Shown here: positions 1 to 6,525 of the stretch, in pieces | Numbering within the stretch: position 1 is the first letter of the stretch | Layout of the letters: each line of letters starts with the position of its first letter | Assembly (NCBI GenBank): GCA_903895475.1 | Contig: CAITUF010000001.1 | Coordinates: 1-32,398 of the forward strand | Origin: an uncultured Opitutia bacterium | GTDB taxonomy: Bacteria; Verrucomicrobiota; Verrucomicrobiia; Opitutales; UBA953 | DNA: 32,398 nt | Reading direction: 5' to 3' | Translations under genes and position numbers: made by a program | Notes under the pieces: model-generated | Database searches by the model: none | The model's input: only the letters and a program-made list of their open reading frames with translations | Told to the model about the DNA's origin: nothing

Positions 1-1
1 C

Positions 2-748
2 GGGCCATTACTGGTGGACCTACCCGAGGAGTTTTCCCCGACCATCGCTGATGCGGGCGCGCGTGATGATTACGGCCTGCGCGGCGTCGGCTTCCTCTTG
101 GTCACCTCCGCTTACCGCGGCCACTTCAAGGAAGACGGGTGGAATCCGCTAGAGTTTCACGACGTCCACCCTGGTTGGATGGAGGATTTACTCTTCAGTG
201 GCGTCGATAGTGGCCCCTACGTTTCCGGGTCCCATGTCACGGTTCGGAAGGTCGTGCTGGAGGCAGGCCGCCCAGTCGGCCCGGGCGGTTTCATTGGGCA
301 CCACGGGGTGACTCTTTCCGGACAAGCGCACCGCTTGGAGGAATTCGAATTCAAAGCGCGCTTCCATCACGACGTGAGCTTCAGCCCATGGACTAATGGT
401 AATGTGGTTCGTGCGGGCACGGGCGTCGACCTCACCTTAGATTTCCATAAGCAGGGGCCCTTTGCTAATCTCGTCACCAACGTCACTTCCGCGAATGGCG
501 CGAACTTCTTCGCTTGCGGAGGCGGGGATGACCTTGGGCTGGATGCGGGCGCTTGGAATATCTTTTGGAATTTGAAAGGCCGGAAAGGCATTGAGGCGCC
601 ATCGCCCGAGTTTTGCCCCGCCCAGACCACCTTTGTCGGCGTCACCATGAAACTGCCGCGTGGGTCGCCGTTGAAGCCGCAACTATTGAAGACGGGTGAG
701 CCCACCGACCTCTGGTTGGCGGCGCGCGCCAAGCCGCCCGCACGCTGA
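2..748 (+). CDS. C-terminal part of a probable secreted parallel beta-helix protein (5' partial)
   Basis: The frame is open back to the window edge, so the GTG at 14 is probably internal and the gene starts upstream. About 248 residues are visible. The sequence has short alternating polar and hydrophobic strands with many Gly, Asn and His, and phrases such as SGSHVTVRKV and GNVVRAGTGVDLTLDFH, which resemble the rungs of right-handed parallel beta-helix (pectate-lyase-like) proteins. A segment with FWNL and the ending DLWLAARAKPPAR resembles the tail of beta-helix proteins I know from Planctomycetes and Verrucomicrobia. The family call is inference from composition; I see no catalytic motif and cannot name a substrate. 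The stop overlaps the next start as TGATG, which suggests translational coupling with the glycosyltransferase. Confidence 0.5.
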   Translation, partial: GPLLVDLPEEFSPTIADAGARDDYGLRGVGFLLVTSAYRGHFKEDGWNPLEFHDVHPGWMEDLLFSGVDSGPYVSGSHVTVRKVVLEAGRPVGPGGFIGHHGVTLSGQAHRLEEFEFKARFHHDVSFSPWTNGNVVRAGTGVDLTLDFHKQGPFANLVTNVTSANGANFFACGGGDDLGLDAGAWNIFWNLKGRKGIEAPSPEFCPAQTTFVGVTMKLPRGSPLKPQLLKTGEPTDLWLAARAKPPAR

Positions 749-1476
749 TGCGGATCTCGGTCATCATCCCGGCTTTTAATGAGGAGAAGCTGTTGCCCAA
801 AACGTTGGCCGCGGTGGCGGTAGCCGTCGGCGCTTTCCGGGCGAGGGGTTGGGAATACGAAGTCGTGGTGTGCGATAATAATTCGACCGATCGGACGGCG
901 GAGCTCGCCCGGGCCGCTGGGGCGACGGTGGTCTTTGAGCCGATTAATCAGATTGGTCGGGCCCGCGACGCCGGGGCGCGTGTCGCCACGGGGGACTGGT
1001 TTATTTTCATTGATGCCGACTCCTGGCCCTCGGCGGAATTATTCGCGGACATCGCCGACCATATCACCGCGGGACGACATCTCGGGGGCGGTAGTACGGT
1101 CGCGCTCGAGATCGGAACTCCGTTCATGGCACATCTTTTCTGCGGCTGCTGGAACACAGTAAGCCGCCTAGCCCGTTGGGCGGCTGGCTCGTGCGTTTGG
1201 GTGGAGGCGTCGGCCTTTCGCGCCGCGGGCGGTTTCGGTACGGAATTCTACGCCGGCGAAGAAGTTTTCTTAAGCCGTCGCTTACACAAGATTGCCCGGT
1301 CCCGTCGCCTTAAGTTCCGCGTGCTTGCCGCTCATCCGTTGGCGACTTCTTCCCGCAAGCTGAAGCTTTATACCTTCACCGAATCCGTGCGCTTCTTCGG
1401 CCGGATGTTCTTCAGTGCGGGGCGCGCGGCCAAAGACCCCCAAGCCTGTCACCTTTGGTACGACGGACGGCGTTAA
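748..1476 (+). CDS. Family 2 glycosyltransferase
   Basis: This 242-residue protein has the GT-A fold signature of family 2 glycosyltransferases. The N-terminus reads SVIIPAFNEEKLLPKTL, followed by the nucleotide-binding DNNSTDRT segment and the metal-binding DAD triplet at residues 89-91 (context FIDADSWP). A later GEEVFLSRRL segment holds the acidic residues expected near the acceptor site. There is no clear membrane segment, so it probably acts at the inner face of the membrane. Members of this type transfer a sugar from a nucleotide sugar to a lipid or glycan; donor and acceptor cannot be told from sequence. It starts at the ATG in TGATG, one base overlapping the preceding stop, and ends 3 bases before the stop of the convergent gene. 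Confidence 0.85.
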   Translation: MRISVIIPAFNEEKLLPKTLAAVAVAVGAFRARGWEYEVVVCDNNSTDRTAELARAAGATVVFEPINQIGRARDAGARVATGDWFIFIDADSWPSAELFADIADHITAGRHLGGGSTVALEIGTPFMAHLFCGCWNTVSRLARWAAGSCVWVEASAFRAAGGFGTEFYAGEEVFLSRRLHKIARSRRLKFRVLAAHPLATSSRKLKLYTFTESVRFFGRMFFSAGRAAKDPQACHLWYDGRR

Positions 1477-1479
1477 GCG

Positions 1480-2142
1480 TTAGAGCCGCTGGTGTTTCCA
1501 GGCGGGAATCGGGAAGGCCGTCACCCGGTCCGAGGCGACTTCCACCGGATCCCGCGGGCGCAGGGCTTTGGCTTGGGCTAAGGTCACGATTGGATAATGC
1601 CGCGCGGCGGTGATGCGGTCGGCGATTTCCCAGCACTGTTCCGGATTATTCACCCATTTTTCAGCGGGGATTTTGCTCAGGTTGAAGGGGCGCGAATAAC
1701 TACGTAGCGTCTTACGCGGGCCTTTGGCGTATTCGTGGAAGTAGGACATCACCAATTCCCGAACGCTCCGATAAATTGGGTCGCGCCAGCGGAGGCAGAC
1801 GTAGTTTGTTTTCGAAATTGCCCCCCACCGGCCCTTGACCTTAAACGGCGCGATGACGTGGTCCATGTCCTGGTGGGCCGAGAGGTCGATGAGCAGGGGC
1901 GGGTGGCCTTGGAGCCAGAGGGCGAACGCCGCAATCATGGCACCCTCGATGCAGTGCGCGCAATTCGCGGTGAGGGCCGCCTGGACCGACCGCGCGGTAT
2001 CGCCGTCGGGCTCGAAGTTCTGCGGGAGCTTCGTCAGGAAGTCTTGAATCTTCCGCGGAGTCGTCAGGCCTGCGAGCTGCTTGGCCTGCCGGAGCGGGAG
2101 GCCGCGGCGTTGGGCTAAGCGAATGCGGGCAGGGGAGGGCAT
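1480..2142 (-). CDS. Transglutaminase-like cysteine-fold protein, function unknown
   Basis: The 220-residue protein has no signal peptide or membrane segment. Residues 60-70 read NCAHCIEGAMI, with Cys64 followed by a hydrophobic helix, and residues 92-115 read DMDHVIAPFKVKGRWGAI followed by SKTNY. This Cys, His (His95) and following tryptophan-containing strand match the order of the transglutaminase/papain-like core. The third catalytic position, normally Asp, is not obvious: Ser, Lys and Asn occupy that stretch. The rest is rich in Arg and aromatic residues. I infer a cytoplasmic peptidase or amidase-like fold but cannot give a substrate. It is convergent with the glycosyltransferase and divergent from the zinc-ribbon gene, with about 110 bases between the divergent starts. 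Confidence 0.55.
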   Translation of the reverse strand: MPSPARIRLAQRRGLPLRQAKQLAGLTTPRKIQDFLTKLPQNFEPDGDTARSVQAALTANCAHCIEGAMIAAFALWLQGHPPLLIDLSAHQDMDHVIAPFKVKGRWGAISKTNYVCLRWRDPIYRSVRELVMSYFHEYAKGPRKTLRSYSRPFNLSKIPAEKWVNNPEQCWEIADRITAARHYPIVTLAQAKALRPRDPVEVASDRVTAFPIPAWKHQRL

Positions 2143-2253
2143 GTCGACGCGGATACCTTAAGCTTACTGCTCCGCGTCCTCAAGGCGTATCCCTCGGAGG
2201 GGGTCTTTCGGATTGGCAGCAGACCACGGACGCCTATCAACAGGGTGTATTTC

Positions 2254-2466
2254 ATGCCTCTCTTTGACTTCCATTGCGCCGCTTGCGGGAAAGACTTCGA
2301 GTTACTCGTCCGTTCTTCCAAGGAAAAACCTGCCTGCACCCATTGTGCTTCCGAGCAGGTTGAAAAGCAGCTCGCGCTGGTGGCCGTCAAAGGCCTGAAG
2401 TCCGACCACGTTCACACCGGCACCTGTGGTTGCGGTAAGGCCCCGGGTTCCTGCGGCGCTAACTAA
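2254..2466 (+). CDS. FmdB-family zinc ribbon protein
   Basis: This 70-residue protein begins MPLFDFHCAACGKDFELLV, the standard opening of the FmdB/CxxC_CxxC_SSSS regulatory-protein family. Two CxxC knuckles at Cys8/Cys11 and Cys28/Cys31 form one zinc ribbon. A Gly/Cys-rich tail (TGTCGCGKAPGSCG) adds three more cysteines. I chose the ATG at 2254 rather than the in-frame GTG at 2245 because the family starts with MP(L/I)(Y/F). The family's biochemical role is not settled; members are often annotated as putative regulators. The M50 protease starts two bases after its stop, so the two are probably co-transcribed. Confidence 0.85.
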   Translation: MPLFDFHCAACGKDFELLVRSSKEKPACTHCASEQVEKQLALVAVKGLKSDHVHTGTCGCGKAPGSCGAN

Positions 2467-2468
2467 CC

Positions 2469-3125
2469 ATGGATTTTTCACCCGAGCATCTCCGCTGGTC
2501 CCTCCTCCAGCTTATCCTCTTAGTTGTCTCAATCGGCATACACGAGTTCGGCCATGCCTGGGTCGCCGACCTTCGAGGGGACCCCTTACCCCGCCTGCAA
2601 GGCCGGGTGACCTTAAACCCCTTGGCCCATGCCGACCCCATCGGAACCCTGCTCATCCCAGGGATCATGATCTTCTTCAGCCCTGGCTTCGGCCTAATCG
2701 GCTGGGGCAAGCCCGTGCAGATTTCCCTGCCCAATCCCGCCACCCGCCGGATGGATGATATCCTCATCACCTTGGCGGGTCCGGCGATGAACTTGGTCTT
2801 GTGCCTCGTTTTTGTCCTCGTGGGGCTGGCCCTTGGGGTGTCATCCGATGACCCGACGTCCCGCAACCTTGGCCGGTTCCTTGTCTCGGGGATGCTGATG
2901 AACATCGGGCTCTTTTGCTTTAACCTTATTCCGATTCCCCCGCTGGACGGGTCCCGTATTTTCTACCGTCTGGGCCTCTACTCTTTGGAGCTCTTCACCA
3001 CGCTCAGCCAATACGGCTTCATTATCCTCATCATCTTAATTAACCTCCCTGGCTTCTCGGGAGTCCTTGGGTACCTTCAGTTGCTGATCCTATCCCCTTT
3101 CCTTTGGGTATGGCCAGGTAGGTGA
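2469..3125 (+). CDS. Site-2 protease family (M50) membrane metalloprotease
   Basis: The 218-residue integral membrane protein has the zinc-binding HEFGH motif at residues 25-29 inside the first hydrophobic segment. The second M50 signature NLIPIPPLDGSRI carries Asp160 as the third metal ligand. Several hydrophobic segments follow, as in the compact rhomboid-sized M50 proteins. Enzymes of this family cut substrates within or near the membrane, for example anti-sigma factors or signal-peptide remnants; the substrate here is unknown. There is no PDZ domain, unlike RseP, so it belongs to the short minimal group. It follows the FmdB gene by two bases. Confidence 0.9.
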   Translation: MDFSPEHLRWSLLQLILLVVSIGIHEFGHAWVADLRGDPLPRLQGRVTLNPLAHADPIGTLLIPGIMIFFSPGFGLIGWGKPVQISLPNPATRRMDDILITLAGPAMNLVLCLVFVLVGLALGVSSDDPTSRNLGRFLVSGMLMNIGLFCFNLIPIPPLDGSRIFYRLGLYSLELFTTLSQYGFIILIILINLPGFSGVLGYLQLLILSPFLWVWPGR

Positions 3126-3154
3126 CCCACAGGAATTCTGGAATTTTGTGATGG

Positions 3155-3170
3155 TCGGGCGATAGCCCGA
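3155..3170 (+). terminator. Hairpin between M50 protease and rodZ
   Basis: A six-base-pair perfect stem (TCGGGC / GCCCGA) with a GATA loop lies 30 bases after the protease stop. No T-run follows, so it would not be a classical intrinsic terminator; it could be a weak terminator, an mRNA-end stabiliser, or a leader structure of the rodZ transcript. Confidence 0.3.
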
Positions 3171-3213
3171 GCCGAGGCTTGCCTATTTTCGGCCTCCGCC
3201 CGAAAGTCGCCCC

Positions 3214-3612
3214 ATGCAGACCCTTGGTGAACGACTTCAAGAAGCGCGTCAGCGCTTGGGCGTGACTTTGCGCGAGGCCGCGGAATTCACAAAAATCCGG
3301 ACCGACTACCTCCAGGCGATGGAGGCTAACCAGTTCGAATCCATTCCCTTGGCGGAAGTCTACAAGCGCGGCTTCGTGAAGGTCTACGCCCGCTACCTCC
3401 GGCTCGACGACGAGAAAGCGGGTTCTGATTTTAACACCCATCACTCCGTGCGCGCCGCGCGCCGACCGCTCGACGCTGCTGGCCAGGAAGAAGAAGAAGT
3501 CCCCTTTGAGCCGGTCGCAGGCGGGAGCCTTTCCGTCAACCGCGACACCATCCTCTGGATTGTCATTGGGGTGGCGTTGACGGCCTTGCTTGCTTGGGTG
3601 TTTTTTTCCTGA
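3214..3612 (+). CDS. rodZ: RodZ-like protein, N-terminal part (HTH plus membrane segment), reading frame broken
   Basis: This 132-residue frame starts MQTLGERLQEARQRLGVTL, the typical RodZ opening, with a helix-turn-helix of the Cro/C1 type over about residues 1-70 (EAAEFTKIRTDYLQAMEANQ). An acidic linker (EEEEVPFEP) follows, then one membrane segment (TILWIVIGVALTALLAWVFF) at about 111-131. RodZ links the MreB cytoskeleton to the cell wall machinery and normally continues into a periplasmic domain. Here the frame hits TGA directly after the membrane segment, at a run of seven T, while the overlapping frame carries what looks like the missing periplasmic part. It is therefore probably one gene of about 260 residues split by a -1 shift: sequencing error, true mutation or slippage. 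Confidence 0.75.
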   Translation: MQTLGERLQEARQRLGVTLREAAEFTKIRTDYLQAMEANQFESIPLAEVYKRGFVKVYARYLRLDDEKAGSDFNTHHSVRAARRPLDAAGQEEEEVPFEPVAGGSLSVNRDTILWIVIGVALTALLAWVFFS

Positions 3613-4001
3613 GCTCGTCTTCCGGGACGAGCCAACCCGCCCAGCCTAAGAAAGCCACGGCGCCAGTCGTCTTGGTCGGACGACCGCATCTCGTTGGAAT
3701 CACGGCCTTGCAAAGTGGCACGAGCTGCCTCGTCCGCGAAACCAATTCCGGCGAAATCCGCTACAACCAACTCCTCGGCGTCCGGGGCAAGGAAATCTTC
3801 ATTACGGTTAAAGGGGCCTTCTCGGTGACTTCCAATGCGATTGAGAACCTCACGGTCACCATTGACGGAGTCCCTTATCAGACGCCTGAACTCTTCGGCC
3901 GGCAGATGGCGTCCTTCCCTGACCCGGAAACCGTCCCGCCGGTAGTGCCGGCACCGCCAGCGAAAAGTGCCCCCGCCAAGGCGCCAGTGCGCTCGCGTTA
4001 A
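3594..4001 (+). CDS. rodZ: RodZ-like protein, C-terminal periplasmic part in the -1 frame
   Basis: The frame from 3594 to 4001 (135 codons) has no convincing start of its own; TTG at 3594 is inside the upstream membrane-segment codons. It begins with a Ser/Pro/Lys linker and then a compact beta-rich domain (CLVRETNSGEIRYNQLL, KEIFITVKGAFSVTSNAIEN, TVTIDGVPYQ), which has the layout of the C-terminal beta domain of RodZ proteins. It ends in a Pro/Ala/Lys-rich tail. A single inserted T at 3601-3607 would join it seamlessly to the HTH-membrane part. I regard it as the second half of the same gene, not as an independent protein. Confidence 0.65.
   Translation: MGVFFLSSSSGTSQPAQPKKATAPVVLVGRPHLVGITALQSGTSCLVRETNSGEIRYNQLLGVRGKEIFITVKGAFSVTSNAIENLTVTIDGVPYQTPELFGRQMASFPDPETVPPVVPAPPAKSAPAKAPVRSR
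3601..3607 (+). other. T7 run at the rodZ frame break
   Basis: Seven consecutive T follow the GTG codon at 3598-3600. The zero frame reads TTT TTT TCC TGA, so the stop comes right after the run, whereas the -1 frame stays open for over 120 codons. Phe tRNA on TTT could re-pair one base back within the run, and polymerase slippage adding one U would give the same product. A sequencing or assembly indel is the simplest alternative. Confidence 0.6.
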
Positions 4002-4045
4002 GGAACAACGTTTGAGCCGCTGTTGACCGAGGCGGCAGAGTGGGT

Positions 4046-4678
4046 ATGGTTGCCCTCGCCTTGCCACCTCGTCCTGACCATCGCGTGCTCGTCTTGAACC
4101 GCCTCTGGCAGCCGGTGAACATCGTCGGCACTTTACGCGCCATGAGTTTACTCTTTCGCGGCCGTGCCTCCGTCGTGCATTCGGATGAATCCGGCCACCG
4201 GATCTTCGCGGCCGCTGAATGGGTTACTTATTCCTTGGCGGTACCCCCGCCCGCGGCGGAGGCCGTCCGTTCGCCGTGTATCGTATTACGCATGCCGCGC
4301 GTTTTACTCTTGGGGGCCTACGATCGCGTCCCCCGCCGCGAGATTCGCTTTAGTCGCCGCAATGTCTACCTCCGCGACGCCCATACTTGTCAGTATTGTG
4401 GCCGCGTCTTCCGGGAGGAAGAACTGAACCTCGATCACGTCGTCCCGCGCGATGTCGGCGGCAAGACCAACTGGGAGAACATCGTGACGGCCTGTGTGCG
4501 CTGCAATTCTCGGAAAGCGAACCGTCTCCCCGAGCAGGCGGGCATGAGCCTCCGCCGTCCGCCCGTAAAACCGAAGTGGCGGCTCGTGGTCGCCTCTTCC
4601 TTGGCGCCGGAAGAACAGGTGGCCTGGAAGGAGTTCCTCGAGGTCGCTCCGGCTGGTCAATTGCCTTGGCGGAACTGA
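4046..4678 (+). CDS. HNH endonuclease family protein
   Basis: The 210-residue protein has an N-terminal half (VLVLNRLWQPVNIVGTLRAM) typical of the stand-alone chromosomal HNH family, followed by the HNH zinc-finger nuclease domain. The domain reads CQYCGRVF, then LDHVVPRDVGGKTNWENIV, then CVRCNSRK. Two CxxC pairs bind the structural zinc, the His of LDHV is the general base, and the Asn of WENIV and the following region complete the beta-beta-alpha metal motif. This family is widespread and not tied to mobile elements in most genomes; its biological role is unclear. I prefer the ATG at 4046 to the in-frame GTG at 4040. Nothing nearby suggests a restriction or phage system. Confidence 0.85.
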   Translation: MVALALPPRPDHRVLVLNRLWQPVNIVGTLRAMSLLFRGRASVVHSDESGHRIFAAAEWVTYSLAVPPPAAEAVRSPCIVLRMPRVLLLGAYDRVPRREIRFSRRNVYLRDAHTCQYCGRVFREEELNLDHVVPRDVGGKTNWENIVTACVRCNSRKANRLPEQAGMSLRRPPVKPKWRLVVASSLAPEEQVAWKEFLEVAPAGQLPWRN

Positions 4679-4692
4679 AGCCAGAGCCTCCT

Positions 4693-4766
4693 TGGTGCGG
4701 GTAACCAGATTCGAACTGGTGTCACCACTTTGGAAGAGTGGGGTCCTACCACTGAACGATACCCGC
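4693..4766 (-). tRNA. tRNA-Gly (anticodon TCC)
   Basis: On the minus strand the 74-base sequence folds as a cloverleaf. The acceptor stem is GCGGGTA with TACCCGC, the anticodon stem CCACT/AGTGG encloses the loop CTTCCAA with anticodon TCC, and the T loop is TTCGAAT. The 3' end ACCA is encoded, so the discriminator base is A. It is almost identical outside the anticodon loop to the second tRNA-Gly located 84 bases upstream of it on the same strand. Confidence 0.95.
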
Positions 4767-4781
4767 GTGGCCAGGACGGCG

Positions 4782-4810
4782 ACTATCCCTAGTGGGGCGG
4801 GCGAGGTCAA
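4782..4810 (-). promoter_or_regulatory. Candidate sigma-70 promoter of tRNA-Gly(TCC)
   Basis: On the minus strand TTGACC (4805-4810) and GATAGT (4782-4787) are 17 bases apart and the tRNA 5' end lies 15 bases beyond the -10. The -35 matches the consensus at five of six positions and the -10 at four of six. Confidence 0.55.
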
Positions 4811-4849
4811 GCCTACCTCGGCCTAGGCTAGGTTCGGGCGGTTATCCTT

Positions 4850-4923
4850 TGGAGCGGGTAACCAGATTTGAACTGGTGTCACCACTATGGGAAAGTGGGG
4901 TCCTACCACTGAACGATACCCGC
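4850..4923 (-). tRNA. tRNA-Gly (anticodon CCC)
   Basis: On the minus strand the 74-base cloverleaf has the same acceptor stem (GCGGGTA/TACCCGC) and D arm as the neighbouring tRNA-Gly. The anticodon stem CCACT/AGTGG holds the loop TTCCCAT with anticodon CCC. The T loop is TTCAAAT and the encoded 3' end is TCCA, so the discriminator is T. It differs from its neighbour only in the anticodon loop, one T-loop base and the discriminator, pointing to a tandem duplication followed by anticodon change. Confidence 0.95.
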
Positions 4924-4937
4924 GCGAAAGGACGCCT

Positions 4938-4966
4938 AGAATTGCCCGCCCCCCGTCCCCAGTCAA
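4938..4966 (-). promoter_or_regulatory. Candidate sigma-70 promoter of tRNA-Gly(CCC)
   Basis: On the minus strand TTGACT (4961-4966) and AATTCT (4938-4943) are 17 bases apart, with the tRNA starting 14 bases after the -10. The geometry is the same as in front of the other tRNA-Gly, which supports separate promoters; the -10 matches only three of six positions. Confidence 0.45.
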
Positions 4967-5023
4967 GCCGAGGGCACGCGTGTTTGCGCTTTCCGCCCGT
5001 TCGCCCATCGTCATCTTGCACCT

Positions 5024-6217
5024 ATGCCTCGCCCGACGACTAAAAAGAAGACGGTCCCCCGCCAGGACGATGTCCTGCTCATGGCGACGCCGACCAAGAA
5101 CGCCGACTTGCGGTGGTTCTCAGGCTTCCATGCCTCCGATCCATTCCCGGCGTTTAGCGCCCAAGGCCGCAAGGTCGGGCTATTGCCCTTATTGGAAGTC
5201 GGTCGAGCGAAGGCCGAATCCGACTTGGATGAGGTGCTTAACTTGACGGAAATCATCGCCGACCTGCGCCGGACCAACCCGACCGCTGCCATCGCTGACG
5301 CCATCGTGTTTGCGGCCTTGCAGCGCGGGGTGAAGAAGTTCCGAGTACCAGGCGATTTCCCCGTCACCCTGTTCTTGCGCTTGCAGGAGCTCGGCTTGGA
5401 GCTGGTCGCTACGGGGTCGTCGCGCGATGAACGTTCAACCCCCGCGCTTTTCCCGCAGCGCTGGGTGAAGTCGAAGGCCGAGCTCGACGGCATTCGCGCC
5501 GGTAACCGCGCCGCTTGTGCCGGTTTCTCCGCGGTCGAGAAAATATTGGCCGAAGCGCGTCCCGACAAGAAGGGCCGCTTAATTTGGAAGGGCAAGGTCC
5601 TGACGTCGGAAATCCTGCAGTCAGAAGTGCAGGCGGCGACGGTTCGGGCCGGAGCCCTCTGTGACACTGGTTTAATTTGTGCGCCGGGCGATCAAGCGGT
5701 CGACTGTCATAACAAGGGGACGGGCCCAATCCACGCCAACCAATTGATCGTCCTAGATATCTTCCCGCGTGATCTGGCCTCGTGGCATTACGGCGACATG
5801 ACCCGCACCTACTTGAAGGGCAAGGCTACGCCTGCTCAGCGGAAAATGGTCGAAGCCGTCAAAGCCGCCCACGGCCGCATCATCAAGGCCCTGCGCGCTG
5901 GCGTCACCGGGGCGGAGATCCATCGTATCCCCGTCGATTACTTCAAGTCGGTCGGCTACGAGACCGGACCAAACAAGCAAGGCGTCTATGTCGGCTTCTT
6001 CCATGGTTCCGGCCATGGCCTAGGTTATGACATCCATGAAGAGCCTTTCCTGTCTTTGCGAAACCCGAACCCCCTAGTCGCCGGCAATGCCATCACGGTT
6101 GAGCCCGGGCTTTATTATCCGGGTATCGGTGGTTGCCGCTTCGAAGATTGTGTCGTGATCACAAAGACGGGCTGCGAACTACTCTCGAAGCATCCCTATA
6201 ACTGGGAGATTGCCTGA
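5024..6217 (+). CDS. M24 family metallopeptidase (Xaa-Pro aminopeptidase/dipeptidase type)
   Basis: The 397-residue protein has an N-terminal creatinase-like domain (about 1-155) and a C-terminal pita-bread domain (about 160-397). The five metal ligands of the M24 family can be placed: Asp245 (VLDIFPRD), Asp258 (YGDMTRTYL), His331 (HGSGHGLGYDIHE), Glu360 (VEPGLYYP) and Glu374 (CRFEDCVV). The two Asp ligands are 13 residues apart rather than the usual 11, so that loop is slightly longer. Such enzymes remove N-terminal residues before proline or split Xaa-Pro dipeptides in the cytoplasm. The start is a lysine-rich MPRPTTKKK. The next gene begins one base after its stop, so they are likely co-transcribed. 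Confidence 0.88.
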   Translation: MPRPTTKKKTVPRQDDVLLMATPTKNADLRWFSGFHASDPFPAFSAQGRKVGLLPLLEVGRAKAESDLDEVLNLTEIIADLRRTNPTAAIADAIVFAALQRGVKKFRVPGDFPVTLFLRLQELGLELVATGSSRDERSTPALFPQRWVKSKAELDGIRAGNRAACAGFSAVEKILAEARPDKKGRLIWKGKVLTSEILQSEVQAATVRAGALCDTGLICAPGDQAVDCHNKGTGPIHANQLIVLDIFPRDLASWHYGDMTRTYLKGKATPAQRKMVEAVKAAHGRIIKALRAGVTGAEIHRIPVDYFKSVGYETGPNKQGVYVGFFHGSGHGLGYDIHEEPFLSLRNPNPLVAGNAITVEPGLYYPGIGGCRFEDCVVITKTGCELLSKHPYNWEIA

Positions 6218-6218
6218 G

Positions 6219-6515
6219 ATGGCTAAGGGGCGCGGTCGTGCGGGCACGCATACTACCGTCACGGACGCCGCTCGCCCCGTCGTTGACCTACTTGAGAAAT
6301 ACGGCCGCGTCTCGCGCGGTGTCATTCAGGCGCGGGTCGGGGCGCGCCGACATTCTATCAAGGTCATGCCGTTAGAGGGCGGCTTGCGCGTCACCGTCGT
6401 CTCGAAGGGTTCTCGGCAGGAGTTGCACGTCTACGGCATCACGGTCGAGCAGGCCCGGAAGATTCTCACGTCGACAGACTTGGCGGGCTACTTGATAAAT
6501 TTTACCGGTGAATAA
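6219..6515 (+). CDS. Small uncharacterised protein (98 residues)
   Basis: I chose the ATG at 6219, which follows the peptidase stop after one base and has GGGAG about ten bases upstream; the longer TTG start at 6210 would overlap the peptidase. The product is basic at its start (MAKGRGRAGTHTTVTD) and then has a helix-strand pattern, with HSIKVMPLEGGLRVTVVSK and QELHVYGITVEQARKIL. The THTT and RRHSIKV segments recall the DUF2103 putative metal-binding family, but I only half recognise this and there are no cysteines. It has no membrane segment or signal peptide. Its position between a peptidase and pabB gives no functional hint. Confidence 0.65.
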   Translation: MAKGRGRAGTHTTVTDAARPVVDLLEKYGRVSRGVIQARVGARRHSIKVMPLEGGLRVTVVSKGSRQELHVYGITVEQARKILTSTDLAGYLINFTGE

Positions 6516-6525
6516 CGCGCCACCC

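Noticed and set aside
4046..4678. HNH endonuclease as a sign of a phage, intron or restriction system
   Set aside because: It belongs to the stand-alone chromosomal HNH type and the neighbours are housekeeping genes; no methylase, integrase or intron structure is seen.
4693..4923. tRNA genes as an integration site of a mobile element
   Set aside because: No integrase gene lies nearby and no partial tRNA copy that could be an attachment repeat is present; the second tRNA-Gly is a complete functional gene.
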